Assembly (NCBI GenBank): GCA_028692105.1 | Contig: JAQUYC010000002.1 | Span: 1-64,000 of the forward strand | Source of the DNA: Eubacteriales bacterium | GTDB taxonomy: Bacteria; Bacillota; Clostridia; Peptostreptococcales; Anaerovoracaceae | Reading direction: 5' to 3' | Length of the DNA: 64,000 bases | Part shown: one piece after another, positions 51,602 through 62,449 of the stretch | Layout: every line of letters begins with the position of its first letter | How positions within the stretch are numbered: the stretch's first letter is position 1 | Translations under genes and position numbers: made by a program | The notes under the pieces: generated by a model | What the model was told of the DNA's origin: nothing | Seen by the model: the letters and a program-made list of their open reading frames with translations, nothing else | Database searches by the model: none

Positions 51602-53068
51602 CTATTTTGCTTTCCAGAATGAAGGTGAAAACAGCATTATTATTGGGAACAATTCCAGTCGACCGATAATCATTAAAAGAGCGAGATATAATCTGGAGGC
51701 GCCTGAAAAAATCGAAAAGTTTCCATCTGGACCAATTAAGCCCATCCCTAAACCTGTATTTGATATTGAGGCGAAAACAGCGCTAATAGTTGTGAGCATA
51801 TCATGATTTTCCAATGATATTAAAAGAATACTTATTATGCATATGGTTACATAGAGTATTGTAAAGGAAGTTGCTTTGGAAACAGTTTCTGCAGAAATTG
51901 TTTTACCTCCTAATTTTACACTGACCACTGCATTGGGATGTAATCGCTTATACATTCCTCTGACGATAAGCTTAAATATAATTATGATACGTGCTACTTT
52001 CAGCGCTCCGGACGTAGAAGAAGAACAGCCGCCAATAATCATAAGATATAAGAGCATCATCTGGCTGAAACTTGGCCATAAAGTATAATCTGCAATGGAA
52101 GAGCCGGTGGTTGACATAATTGAAACAGAATTAAAAGCTGAATTTCTCAGAGAACTTCCAAAGCTGTCGTAGATCCCGGAATACCATAAGTTTAATGTGA
52201 TAAGGAGTGTCGAAGTGAATAGTATCGCCATAAATACGCGAAGTTCGTTGTCTTTTGCAAATTCTCTCCATTTTCCTTTAAAAAACTTATGATATAAAAC
52301 AAAATTAACAGAGGCGACAATATGGAAAAATGTGACGACAATCTCAACATAAAGGCTATTAAAATGTGCGATGCCGTCTTGATAAAGAGCCGTTCCCCCT
52401 GTACTGATACTTGAAAAAGTATGAGTCATTGCATCGAAATAGCTTAAACCTCCCAGTTTTAAAAGTATAATCTCTATAAGGGTGAATGCAATATATATGG
52501 TGTATAGCATTCTTGCCGAGTCAGATATTCGCGTAGTCATTTTTTCAAGGGTAGGTCCAGGTACTTCTGCATTAGCAATCATTAGTCCTCCGATTCCAAG
52601 TGCAGGCAATAATGAAATGGCAAGTATAAGGATTCCCATCGCACCGAGCCAATGACTTAAAGCACGCCAGAATAGAATTGCCTTGGGTATATCCTGGAAA
52701 TCGTTAATTATTGTTGCACCGGTTGTCGTGAAGCCTGAGACAGATTCAAAAAATGCGTCAATATATGAGGGAGTTATTCCGGAAAGCATATATGGAAACG
52801 CCCCCAATATTGATGCTGCAAGCCAGCAAACTGCAGCAATCAGATATCCGTCACGCATTTTTATCATTGAAGAAGTCGGACGTACAAATATTCGTATAGC
52901 TCCGCCAATAGTTACGGCCAGAATAATCGACTTAAAAAATGCTATTCCGGCATCCTGTTCACCATAGTTATAAGCAAATATTAATGATGGAACCATTGCG
53001 ATGGCCATAATAAAAGAGATTACACCAACTATTTTCAATATTATCCTAAAATTAAAGTACATCAACAA
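51602..53068 (-). CDS. trkH: TrkH-family potassium uptake protein (paralog 1)
   Basis: FESVSGFTTTGATII selectivity-loop motif; SHWLGAMGIL; SIMSTTGSSIADYTLWPSFSQMML; GGCSSSTSGALKV. Confidence 0.93.
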   Translation of the reverse strand: MLMYFNFRIILKIVGVISFIMAIAMVPSLIFAYNYGEQDAGIAFFKSIILAVTIGGAIRIFVRPTSSMIKMRDGYLIAAVCWLAASILGAFPYMLSGITPSYIDAFFESVSGFTTTGATIINDFQDIPKAILFWRALSHWLGAMGILILAISLLPALGIGGLMIANAEVPGPTLEKMTTRISDSARMLYTIYIAFTLIEIILLKLGGLSYFDAMTHTFSSISTGGTALYQDGIAHFNSLYVEIVVTFFHIVASVNFVLYHKFFKGKWREFAKDNELRVFMAILFTSTLLITLNLWYSGIYDSFGSSLRNSAFNSVSIMSTTGSSIADYTLWPSFSQMMLLYLMIIGGCSSSTSGALKVARIIIIFKLIVRGMYKRLHPNAVVSVKLGGKTISAETVSKATSFTILYVTICIISILLISLENHDMLTTISAVFASISNTGLGMGLIGPDGNFSIFSGASRLYLALLMIIGRLELFPIIMLFSPSFWKAK

Positions 53069-53072
53069 TACC

Positions 53073-54536
53073 TCACTTGTCCGGATTCCAGAATTGCCGT
53101 GTGAACAATAAAATGATTGTAAACAATTCCAAACGTCCGATCAGCATCAAAAAAGATAAAAGTAGAGTCGATAAATCTGAAAAGATGCTGTAATTCATTA
53201 CCGGCCCAACCAGATTAAATCCGGGACCAACATTACCAAGACAGGCTGCTGTTGCGCTTGTGGTAGTAATCAGGTCAAAATTATCCAGAGATAACAGGAG
53301 GGTACCTATTAAAAACACTGCAAAGTAAAGGAACGTAAAGTTTATAACAGCTGACACAGTGTCTGAAGGCACCGATTTATCATTTATTTTAATTGATATA
53401 ACCGCTCTTGGATGCAATCGGATTGAAATTCCCCTTTTTATATACTTTAATAAAAGCAGGATGCGCATGACCTTGATGCCGCCGCTTGTTGAGGAAGAAC
53501 AGCCTCCAATGAACATTAGCACAAATAAAATCATTTTGCTGAATGTTGGCCATAAATCAAAATTAGCACTGGCAAATCCTGTTGTTGTTATGACAGAAGC
53601 TGTTTGAAAAAATGAAAAGCGCAGGGATTCGCCCATTGTATCATAACTATTGCTTAACCAGAGGTTAAAGGCGATTAGCATTGTCGCTGATAAAATAATA
53701 AGCAGGTACAGGCGTAGTTCGCTGTCACTTATAAACTCTTTCCAGCGTTTTCTGATAACAAAATAATATAATGTAAAATTCGTTCCGGCAAGAATCATAA
53801 ATAATGCAATGACTATTTCAAAATATACGTTATCATAATGTGCGATGCTTGCATTATAATTGGAATAGCCTCCGGTTCCCACAGAACCGAAAGTATTGAT
53901 CATAGCGTCATAAAGCCCCATCCCACCCAACGCCAGCAAAAGAATTTCTAAGATGGTCATTACAAAATAAATCAAATATAAAATCTTTGATGATTGAGTA
54001 AGCTTTGGTACTAATTTACCAAAAGTTTGCCCTGCTGTTTCAACTCCTGCAATTTTTTGACCGCTGATTCCAAGAGCAGGAAGCAAAGCGATGGCAAATA
54101 TGATTATTCCCATACCCCCGATCCAGTGAGTGAAGGAACGCCAAAACAGCAATCCTTTCGGCAGAGCTTCTATATCGGTCAGTATGGAGCATCCTGTGGT
54201 TGTGAAACCGGAAACGGCTTCGAAGAAGGCATCTATGAAGTTTGGAATATAGCCTGATATTACAAAAGGAATAGCACCCAGTGCAGAAACCAAGGTCCAG
54301 CAGAGTGCTACGATTGCATATCCATCACGTATCTTCAGGTGCGTAAAATCTACTTTAACTGTGCGTATTATAATACCGCCGATTATAAGCATTGGTACTA
54401 TTGACAATAAAAAGGAATTTGCTGTATCCGTCTCATCATAATAGTAGGACACCAAAAGCGAAGGAATCATAGCTCCCCCCAGTATAATAATGATAATTCC
54501 ACTCAATTTCATTATCGCTTTGTAATTTAATACCAT
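53073..54536 (-). CDS. trkH: TrkH-family potassium uptake protein (paralog 2)
   Basis: FEAVSGFTTTGCSIL; THWIGGMGIIIF; SVITTTGFASANFDLWPTFSKMIL; GGCSSSTSGGIKV. Confidence 0.93.
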   Translation of the reverse strand: MVLNYKAIMKLSGIIIIILGGAMIPSLLVSYYYDETDTANSFLLSIVPMLIIGGIIIRTVKVDFTHLKIRDGYAIVALCWTLVSALGAIPFVISGYIPNFIDAFFEAVSGFTTTGCSILTDIEALPKGLLFWRSFTHWIGGMGIIIFAIALLPALGISGQKIAGVETAGQTFGKLVPKLTQSSKILYLIYFVMTILEILLLALGGMGLYDAMINTFGSVGTGGYSNYNASIAHYDNVYFEIVIALFMILAGTNFTLYYFVIRKRWKEFISDSELRLYLLIILSATMLIAFNLWLSNSYDTMGESLRFSFFQTASVITTTGFASANFDLWPTFSKMILFVLMFIGGCSSSTSGGIKVMRILLLLKYIKRGISIRLHPRAVISIKINDKSVPSDTVSAVINFTFLYFAVFLIGTLLLSLDNFDLITTTSATAACLGNVGPGFNLVGPVMNYSIFSDLSTLLLSFLMLIGRLELFTIILLFTRQFWNPDK

Positions 54537-54551
54537 GATATTAAAGCCACC

Positions 54552-55916
54552 TTACTGGAAAAAGCCCATCCTGCCGGGTTTAATCAATTTTTCCAACTCC
54601 GGAACCTCAGATAACAGACTGATAATGATCACGCGGTCATCCTTTTTTATTTCCGTGTCACCATTGGGAATAATTACATCAGTACCTCTATGAATCGCAG
54701 CAATAACCACACCATCGGGGAGACCGATTTGAGATATCGGTCTATTGGAAAGACGCATATGATCGTCCGCTCTGATTTCAATCATTTCAGCCTGTCCTTG
54801 GATGAGCTGTGAGGAGAGGACTCGCTTTGATCCCTGTATGAAGCGGAGAATGTGGCTGGCAGTCATATCCAGAGGATTCAGCGCCATATCAATACCCATG
54901 CTTTCTATAAGAGTCGCATAGCTTTCTCTGCTTACCTTGGCAATGACATCTTCAACACCGCGCTTTTTTGCCATCAAAGCCAGGAGCAGATTCTCCTCAT
55001 CAAAGCCGGTTGCAGTGACCACGGCATCCATCTCACCTATGTTTTCCTCCTCAAGCAGTGCTATATCTGTGGCGTCACCGTGAAGTATCAGAACATCATT
55101 CAGATGTTTAGATAAATATTGACAACGAGTTTTATCACGTTCTATAACTTTTACAGCAATGCCATATTCTGATAGTTTTTGTGCCAGATAGAGACCGGTT
55201 TTACCGCCGCCAAGAATCATGACTTTTTGAAGATGGGTATATTTATCTTTATCATGAACACGTTCATTTAATCGTAATACTCTATCTTTCTCTCCCACTA
55301 CGTAAAGGAAATCATCTTTCAGTATCTCAGTTGTTTTTTTCGGAATTATAACCTTTCCGTTTCTTGATATGGAAACAACGTGCATATTGCCCAAAGATTC
55401 GTTGACATAATAAACATTTTTGCCTATAACATCAGGCATTTTTTCAGTGTTGAATTCGATCAAAGCTATTTTCCCGCTGGAAAAGATGCCATTACTTAAA
55501 GTATATTTCTCAATTAAAAACTTATAGATTTCCATCGTTATAGAAAGATCAGGATTGACAATATAATCGATGCTCATAGTATCTTTAATAAAGTCAAGCT
55601 GATTCATATGTTCAGGATCCCGAACACGGGCAATAACTTTTTTGCATCCCAGCGTCTTGGCAAATGTACAGATAACGATGTTCTTTTCATCGGAATTCGT
55701 TGCGGCAATAAGGTAATCGTAGGTATCGATACCAATGTCCTCCAAGAGACTGATCTGTTTTGCGTTACCTGCAACTGTCATAAGATCAAACTGAGAACTG
55801 ATTTTTTGAAGTAATGCCTCATTCTTATCTATAATGGTTATAGAATGGTCGCCGCCCAGGAGAGCTTCAGTAATTTTTATACCCAGCTTACCTGCTCCGG
55901 CAATCGCTATTTTCAT
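54552..55916 (-). CDS. trkA: Trk system potassium transport regulatory protein TrkA, two RCK (NAD-binding) domains
   Basis: MKIAIAGAGKLGIKITEALLGGDHSITIIDK and KVMILGGGKTGLYLAQKLSEYGIAVKVIERD. Confidence 0.93.
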   Translation of the reverse strand: MKIAIAGAGKLGIKITEALLGGDHSITIIDKNEALLQKISSQFDLMTVAGNAKQISLLEDIGIDTYDYLIAATNSDEKNIVICTFAKTLGCKKVIARVRDPEHMNQLDFIKDTMSIDYIVNPDLSITMEIYKFLIEKYTLSNGIFSSGKIALIEFNTEKMPDVIGKNVYYVNESLGNMHVVSISRNGKVIIPKKTTEILKDDFLYVVGEKDRVLRLNERVHDKDKYTHLQKVMILGGGKTGLYLAQKLSEYGIAVKVIERDKTRCQYLSKHLNDVLILHGDATDIALLEEENIGEMDAVVTATGFDEENLLLALMAKKRGVEDVIAKVSRESYATLIESMGIDMALNPLDMTASHILRFIQGSKRVLSSQLIQGQAEMIEIRADDHMRLSNRPISQIGLPDGVVIAAIHRGTDVIIPNGDTEIKKDDRVIIISLLSEVPELEKLIKPGRMGFFQ

Positions 55917-56106
55917 GATGAATATCCTTCTTTCTAAATCATAATCCGGCCAATATATCGTGAAATACATTGTACCACTATTTTAAACGAAAGCAATATT
56001 AATTTGTTATTCAGTATTCTATCAGTTAAAATATACTAAATAAATGTAGAAATTTTAACACAACTTATGTTTGGGAACAGCAAAAAGACAAATGAGGTAA
56101 ATTACA

Positions 56107-56697
56107 ATGAAAATAAAGAGACTGATTGGAGGAAATTTAGAAAGCAATGGTTTTATCATTTATGACAGAAAGAAGGGCGAATGTTTTGTAATTGATTCGG
56201 GTTATGCCGGAGAGAAATATCTAAAGATCATAGATGAACTGGAGCTAAAAGTTAAAGGGATACTGCTGACACACCACCACTATGATCATGTGGGCGGGGT
56301 TGATAAAATAAAGGAAGCCACCGGATGTCCCGTCTACATCCATAGAGAGGACAGCGATCCATATAATAAGGATGCTAAGATGCTGGAGCATGGGGACACC
56401 TTGTTACTCGGAGAAGAAACGATAAAGGTGGTTCATACACCAGGACATACGAGAGGCAGCGTCTGCTTCTATTCGGAGCAAAGCAAGCTTGCCTTTACGG
56501 GGGATACGATATTCAATGTCGATCTTGGAAGAACCGATCTTAAGGATGGATCTCCAAAAGATATGGAAGAATCGATTCGAAATATAATCAGTCTATGGAG
56601 TAATGAAATAACAATCTATCCGGGACATGGCGATTCGTGCAATATGAAATTTGTCAGAAAATATAACTTAGAGTATCTGGATATAATGAATAAATAG
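56107..56697 (+). CDS. MBL-fold metallo-hydrolase (glyoxalase II-like)
   Basis: LLTHHHYDHVGGV, HTPGHTRGS, FTGDTIF, IYPGHG. Confidence 0.92.
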   Translation: MKIKRLIGGNLESNGFIIYDRKKGECFVIDSGYAGEKYLKIIDELELKVKGILLTHHHYDHVGGVDKIKEATGCPVYIHREDSDPYNKDAKMLEHGDTLLLGEETIKVVHTPGHTRGSVCFYSEQSKLAFTGDTIFNVDLGRTDLKDGSPKDMEESIRNIISLWSNEITIYPGHGDSCNMKFVRKYNLEYLDIMNK

Positions 56698-56750
56698 ATC
56701 TTGCCGGACAGATATTCAAAATACTTGTTAAGTGAAAGCAAAACCTTCAT

Positions 56751-56800
56751 ACGATGAAAATCTGCAAATTATTGATTTGTAGTTCTCATCGTTTTTTTTG
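56751..56800 (+). terminator. Hairpin plus T-run terminator
   Basis: acgatgaaaatctgcaaattattgatttgtagttctcatcgtttttttt. Confidence 0.75.
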
Positions 56801-56870
56801 TTTAAACGATTGACATATTTAAATATAAATGGTATAAAATGGATATAAACGGAACGAAGGAGATTTAAAT

Positions 56871-57215
56871 ATGTCTTTAGGCTGTCTTGGCGAGAGAATG
56901 GCGGAGCGTTATTTGATTAAGAAGGGATATCGTATCCTGAAAAAAAATTTCAGATGTATGATGGGAGAGATTGACATCATTGCCATGGATGGTACGGAGC
57001 TCGTCTTTATAGAAGTTAAGACGAGAAAAAATCAAAATTATGGTTTACCCTGCGAGGCAATCAACGCAGAAAAAATCAGACATATAAAAAGAACCGCTGC
57101 TTATTATACGATGGTTTCCGGGGAAGATTATCAGGACATCCGATTGGATGTGATAGAAATATTGATCACAAAAGGACAAACCTGGCTGCACCATATAGAG
57201 AATATTACAGGATAA
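56871..57215 (+). CDS. yraN: YraN/UPF0102 family endonuclease-like protein
   Basis: GCLGERMAERYLIKKGYRILKKNFRCMMGEIDIIAMDGTELVFIEVKTR. Confidence 0.92.
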   Translation: MSLGCLGERMAERYLIKKGYRILKKNFRCMMGEIDIIAMDGTELVFIEVKTRKNQNYGLPCEAINAEKIRHIKRTAAYYTMVSGEDYQDIRLDVIEILITKGQTWLHHIENITG

Positions 57216-57242
57216 ATATTTAGACAATTAAGAGGAAGTAAT

Positions 57243-58805
57243 ATGTATTCACAGATCAGAAGCGGGGCATTATACGGTATTAATTCCGAACAGGTAATAG
57301 TGGAAACAGACCTGTCGCCGGGTTTGCCGGCATTTAATGTGGTCGGGCTGCCCGATACAACAGTTAAAGAATCGAAGGAAAGAATACGTGCGGCAATCAT
57401 CAATTCGGGTTATAAATTCCCCGCAAAAAGGATAACAATAAACCTTGCTCCGGCAGGGACAAAAAAGGAAGGTACTCATTTTGATCTGCCTATAGCGATA
57501 GGGATCATGTCTTCAATAGGTTTAATAAAAGAAGAGCTAACAAAAAAATTTGCTTTTTTGGGAGAGCTTTCGCTGGATGGCAGCGTGAATCGAATCAACG
57601 GAGTACTTCCTTTGGTCATAGGACTAAGAAATCAAGGCATAGTAAAAATTATCCTTCCTCAGGCAAATGCTGAAGAAGCATCTGCTATTGATGATATTTT
57701 GATTTATCCCGCCAGTCATCTTGGGGATATTGTGGCTCATTTTGACGGAGACTTTGCAATATTGGCTTATAAGAAGAAAAACAAAGGACAAATCGTAAAG
57801 ATAAGAGATGATATGGATTTTAGTGATGTGGCGGGGCAGGAATGCGTAAAACGAGCACTGCAGATTGCAGCCGCTGCTTCACACAATGTTTTGCTGATAG
57901 GCCCTCCGGGAGCAGGTAAAACTATGATGGCAAAAAGAATGCCCGGAATCCTTCCCGCAATGACATATGAAGAGAAACTTGAGGTAACAAAGATCTACAG
58001 TATAGCAGGAGAGTTATCTGACAATCATCCGATGATCATGACAAGACCATTCCGCTCTCCACATCACACCATTACAGGATCAGCCCTGATTGGTGGAGGA
58101 AGAAGCCCGAAGCCCGGTGAAGTATCACTGGCCCATTTCGGTGTGCTATTTCTTGATGAATTGCCGGAATTCAACCGTTATGTTCTGGAAATGCTAAGAC
58201 AGCCTTTGGAGGATGAACGTGTCACCATATCAAGAAGTTTAGGAACCGCAGCCTTTCCTGCAAAATTTATGCTTTTAGCAAGCATGAATCCCTGCCCGTG
58301 CGGATATTACGGTGATCCCACACATGAGTGCACTTGTACTCATGTTCAGATTCGAAACTATCTGTCAAAGATATCAGGACCATTAATGGATCGTATTGAC
58401 ATGCATATTGAGATCATGCCGGTTCAGTATAAGGAATTGGCGGATATGGAAGGCTTAAATGAAGAATTACAAAAACTGCTGCCCGTGCGGAATTCCAAAA
58501 TCATGAGGCAGGAGGTAGAAGCAGCCAGGCAGGTTCAGATAGAACGTTACAAGGACGAAGAAATCTCATACAATTCACAGCTGACGCCGGGTCTGATAAA
58601 AAAATACTGTGCATTGAACACGGAAGCCAAAAAGCTCATGGAAGCAGCATTCAATCGATTGTCTCTCAGTGCAAGGGCACATCATAAAATTATAAAAATG
58701 GGGAGAACCATTGCTGATATGGAAGGCATGGAGCAGATAGGAGCAAAGCATTTAGCAGAGGCGATACGTTACCGCAGTCTGGACAAAATTTACAGAGGAT
58801 TATAA
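57243..58805 (+). CDS. comM: YifB/ComM family Mg-chelatase-like AAA ATPase
   Basis: GLPDTTVKESKERIRAAIINSGYKFP; GPPGAGKTMMAKRMPGILP; FRSPHHTIT; MNPCPCGYYGD. Confidence 0.94.
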   Translation: MYSQIRSGALYGINSEQVIVETDLSPGLPAFNVVGLPDTTVKESKERIRAAIINSGYKFPAKRITINLAPAGTKKEGTHFDLPIAIGIMSSIGLIKEELTKKFAFLGELSLDGSVNRINGVLPLVIGLRNQGIVKIILPQANAEEASAIDDILIYPASHLGDIVAHFDGDFAILAYKKKNKGQIVKIRDDMDFSDVAGQECVKRALQIAAAASHNVLLIGPPGAGKTMMAKRMPGILPAMTYEEKLEVTKIYSIAGELSDNHPMIMTRPFRSPHHTITGSALIGGGRSPKPGEVSLAHFGVLFLDELPEFNRYVLEMLRQPLEDERVTISRSLGTAAFPAKFMLLASMNPCPCGYYGDPTHECTCTHVQIRNYLSKISGPLMDRIDMHIEIMPVQYKELADMEGLNEELQKLLPVRNSKIMRQEVEAARQVQIERYKDEEISYNSQLTPGLIKKYCALNTEAKKLMEAAFNRLSLSARAHHKIIKMGRTIADMEGMEQIGAKHLAEAIRYRSLDKIYRGL

Positions 58806-58817
58806 TAGAGTGAGGAG

Positions 58818-59729
58818 ATGTACGAAGAGGATTTCAAAATGGGGTTACAATATGAACAAATCAAACTAAAGCAGATTAAAAAAGTACATATATATGATAA
58901 TGATTATCCGGAGATGCTCACATATATCAGTAATCCTCCGAAAGTCCTTTATTATACAGGTGACATTACCCTCTCAAGCATGCCTTGTATCGCAATAGTC
59001 GGTGCAAGAAAAGCAACTTCATACGGGAAATGGGCGGCTTATGGATTCGCAAAAAAATTATCCGAGTATGGTATTATTGTCGTTAGCGGAATGGCATACG
59101 GCATAGATACCCATGCCCATAAAGGATCTGTGGAAAGCACTGGAAAAACAATCGCTGTATTAGGATGCGGAATAGATATATGCTATCCTGCATCAAATAA
59201 AGATCTTAGAGAAAAGATCATAAAGGATGGCGGGCTTGTTCTTTCTGAATATGAACCGGGTGAACCTCCATTGCCTTTTCGTTTCCCAATGAGAAACCGG
59301 ATTATCAGCGGACTTTCGTTGGGAACAATAATTGTTGAAGCCGGAATCAACAGCGGCTCTCTGATTACCGCAGAATGTGCTGCAGAACAGGGAAGGAATA
59401 TTTATGCATTACCCGGGAATATAAATAGTATGTACAGCTTAGGGACAAATAAACTTATCAAAGATGGCGCAACACCTCTGATCACATTCGACGATATTAT
59501 CGACGAGCTGGGAATAAGAAGACAGCCTGCTCTTTCCAGACAGGAGATAGAGATCGGAAAAGACGAAAAAAGCATTTATGAATATATACTCCGGTCAGGT
59601 GAAACGACGACAGATTTTATTTGCAGAAGCACATGTAAACTTCCTTCTGAAGTCAACGCAATAGTTACTATATTGGAAATGAAAGGACTTGTGCATACGT
59701 CTATGGGAAAAATATTTGTTGCAAATTGA
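58818..59729 (+). CDS. dprA: DNA-processing protein DprA
   Basis: VGARKATSYGKWAAYGFAKKLSEYGIIVVSGMAYGIDTHAHKG; FPMRNRIISGLS. Confidence 0.95.
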   Translation: MYEEDFKMGLQYEQIKLKQIKKVHIYDNDYPEMLTYISNPPKVLYYTGDITLSSMPCIAIVGARKATSYGKWAAYGFAKKLSEYGIIVVSGMAYGIDTHAHKGSVESTGKTIAVLGCGIDICYPASNKDLREKIIKDGGLVLSEYEPGEPPLPFRFPMRNRIISGLSLGTIIVEAGINSGSLITAECAAEQGRNIYALPGNINSMYSLGTNKLIKDGATPLITFDDIIDELGIRRQPALSRQEIEIGKDEKSIYEYILRSGETTTDFICRSTCKLPSEVNAIVTILEMKGLVHTSMGKIFVAN

Positions 59730-59799
59730 AGCGTTTGGAAATATAATCTGTTCTTGTAAGCAGAAGAAATTTTTTAGAGACTATCGAAGGAGGCCAATA

Positions 59800-61866
59800 A
59801 TGGCTGAAAAGAATTTAGTAATCGTGGAATCTCCATCGAAAGCAAAGACCATTGGTAAATTCCTTGGAAGCAAATATAAAGTTATTGCTTCAGTGGGGCA
59901 TATAAGAGACCTGCCTAAAAGTAAACTTGGAATTAATATCGAAAAGAATTTTGAGCCTGAATATATATCCATCAGAGGAAAAGGCGACATAATCAAAGCA
60001 ATGAAAAAGGAAGCGAAGGACGCAGGTAAAATATACCTGGCAACTGACCCCGACCGCGAAGGAGAGGCGATTTCCTGGCACATTGCTTATTTGCTTAATA
60101 TTGATGAGAAAGAACCATGCAGAATCGTATTCAATGAAATCACCAAGAGTGCCATAAAAAATGCTGTAAAACACCCAAGGATGATTGATAAAAAACTTGT
60201 CGATGCTCAACAGGCGAGGCGTGTGCTTGATCGATTGGTGGGGTATAAAATCAGCCCTCTGCTATGGCGAAAGATACGAAGAGGATTGAGTGCCGGCAGG
60301 GTGCAGTCGGCTGCCCTTAAAATCATCTGCGATAGGGAAAAGTCTATTCTTGCGTTTGTTCCCAAAGAATACTGGAATATCACAGCAGTATTAAAGAACG
60401 AGGGCAAGGAAAAGCAGAAACAATTCTCGGCAAAATTGACTGAATATAAAGGGAAAAAGATCACGGTGTCCAATAAAGAGGAAGCTGATTTTATACTATC
60501 CGCACTTGAACCGAAGGGATTTATTGTACAGAAAGTTGAGGAGAAAGAGAGAACAAGGAAACCGAATCCTCCTTATACGACGAGCAGCCTACAGCAGGAT
60601 GCATCAAACAAGCTTAACTTTAATACGAAGAAAACAATGCTGATTGCACAGCAGCTATATGAAGGAATCGAAATCAAAGGGCATGGAACAGTAGGTCTTG
60701 TTACCTATATCCGTACTGACTCTGTAAGGATTTCCGACGAAGCCGAGAAAGCAGTCAATGAATATATTAATAATACCTTTTCTCCGGATTATCTTGGCAA
60801 CAATGTATATACAAACAAGAAAAAAGACGTACAGGATGCACACGAGGCTATACGCCCGAGCATTGTCGGTCTTCATCCTGATGAGATAAAGGAATCACTT
60901 TCACGTGATCAATACAACCTTTACCGGCTGATTTGGTCACGATTTATTGCAAGCCGCATGACTCCGGCGGCTTATGACAGTGTAAGTGCGGATATAAAAA
61001 ACGGAGATTATTTATTTAAGGCATCAGGTTCAAAACTAAGATTTGACGGATATTTAAAGGTGTATAATAATCGCAGTGAGGAAGACGAAGAGAAGATGCT
61101 TCCTCATATTCAGGAAGGCGACAAGCCAAATTTACTTGACCTTATAAGTGAGCAGAATTTTACTCAGCCTCCTTCGAGATACAGCGAAGCGTCGCTTGTT
61201 AAGGACCTTGAGGAAAAAAACATTGGCAGACCAAGCACCTATGCTCCGATCATAGCGACACTCATAGAGCGAAAATATATTATCAGAGAAAAGAAAATGC
61301 TCAAACCCACCGAGCTGGGCTTTATAGTAACCGATTTGATGGAGACCTACTTCAAAGAAATCGTGGATACCGGATTTACAGCGGATATGGAAGATAAGCT
61401 GGATGATATAGAGGTAAAGAATACTGAGTGGAAAACGATTGTAGGAGATTTTTATAAAACACTGGAAAAGGAGCTAATGGTAGCCGATGTAGAAATGGAG
61501 AAGGTCAAGATAGAAGATGAGCTTACTAACGAAATTTGTGAGCTTTGCGGAAAACCGATGGCTATAAAGAATGGCAGGTTCGGAGAATTTCTTGCATGCT
61601 CCGGATATCCTGACTGTAAAAATACTAAACCGATATTAAGCAAAGTTGATGTCAAGTGTCCGGATTGCGGGAAAGATATCGTTATAAGGAAGAGTAAAAA
61701 AGGCAGGGCATTCTATGGATGCAGCGGATACCCCCAATGCAGCAAGCTATATTGGAATAAGCCGGTGGATAAAAAGTGCCCCGAGTGTTCATCATTATTG
61801 ATGGAAAAAAAGACTAAAACTTCAAACTATATGTGTTCAAATCCCGAATGTGGGTATAAAGAATAG
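59800..61866 (+). CDS. topA: DNA topoisomerase I
   Basis: [57 protein letters not shown]-terminal zinc ribbons. Confidence 0.97.
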   Translation: MAEKNLVIVESPSKAKTIGKFLGSKYKVIASVGHIRDLPKSKLGINIEKNFEPEYISIRGKGDIIKAMKKEAKDAGKIYLATDPDREGEAISWHIAYLLNIDEKEPCRIVFNEITKSAIKNAVKHPRMIDKKLVDAQQARRVLDRLVGYKISPLLWRKIRRGLSAGRVQSAALKIICDREKSILAFVPKEYWNITAVLKNEGKEKQKQFSAKLTEYKGKKITVSNKEEADFILSALEPKGFIVQKVEEKERTRKPNPPYTTSSLQQDASNKLNFNTKKTMLIAQQLYEGIEIKGHGTVGLVTYIRTDSVRISDEAEKAVNEYINNTFSPDYLGNNVYTNKKKDVQDAHEAIRPSIVGLHPDEIKESLSRDQYNLYRLIWSRFIASRMTPAAYDSVSADIKNGDYLFKASGSKLRFDGYLKVYNNRSEEDEEKMLPHIQEGDKPNLLDLISEQNFTQPPSRYSEASLVKDLEEKNIGRPSTYAPIIATLIERKYIIREKKMLKPTELGFIVTDLMETYFKEIVDTGFTADMEDKLDDIEVKNTEWKTIVGDFYKTLEKELMVADVEMEKVKIEDELTNEICELCGKPMAIKNGRFGEFLACSGYPDCKNTKPILSKVDVKCPDCGKDIVIRKSKKGRAFYGCSGYPQCSKLYWNKPVDKKCPECSSLLMEKKTKTSNYMCSNPECGYKE

Positions 61867-61895
61867 TAACGATTCATAATTCAGGAGGTACAATA

Positions 61896-62435
61896 ATGGG
61901 AGAATTTCATGCGACTACGATTGTGGCTGTAAGGCGAAGTGAGAATGACATTTGTATAGGCGGCGACGGACAGGTAACAATGGGACAGAGCTCAATCATG
62001 AAACAGACTGCAAAAAAAGTCAGAAAAATATATAAAGGTACTGTAGTAACAGGTTTCGCGGGATCAGTATCAGATGCATTCACGCTTACAGAAAAGTTTG
62101 AAAAGAAACTTGAAGAGCATTCAGGCAACCTTAAGCGTGCAGCGGTAGCACTTGCTCAGACATGGAGATCGGACAGGGCTATGAGAAATCTGGAAGCACT
62201 TATGGTGGCAGCAGACAGAGAGAGCCTGCTGGTCATTTCGGGAAACGGAGAAGTAATTGAACCGGATGAAAACTTTGTTGCCATAGGCTCAGGCGGAAAT
62301 TATGCTTATGCGGCAGCACATGCGCTTTATAAACATACTGACATGAATGCCGAGGAAATTGTAAGGGAAGCATTAACAATCGCTGCTTCCATTTGTGTGT
62401 TTACGAATAATAACATTTCCGTAGAAAAACTGTAG
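61896..62435 (+). CDS. hslV: ATP-dependent protease subunit HslV
   Basis: [43 protein letters not shown]. Confidence 0.96.
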   Translation: MGEFHATTIVAVRRSENDICIGGDGQVTMGQSSIMKQTAKKVRKIYKGTVVTGFAGSVSDAFTLTEKFEKKLEEHSGNLKRAAVALAQTWRSDRAMRNLEALMVAADRESLLVISGNGEVIEPDENFVAIGSGGNYAYAAAHALYKHTDMNAEEIVREALTIAASICVFTNNNISVEKL

Positions 62436-62449
62436 AGGGGGAATAACGA

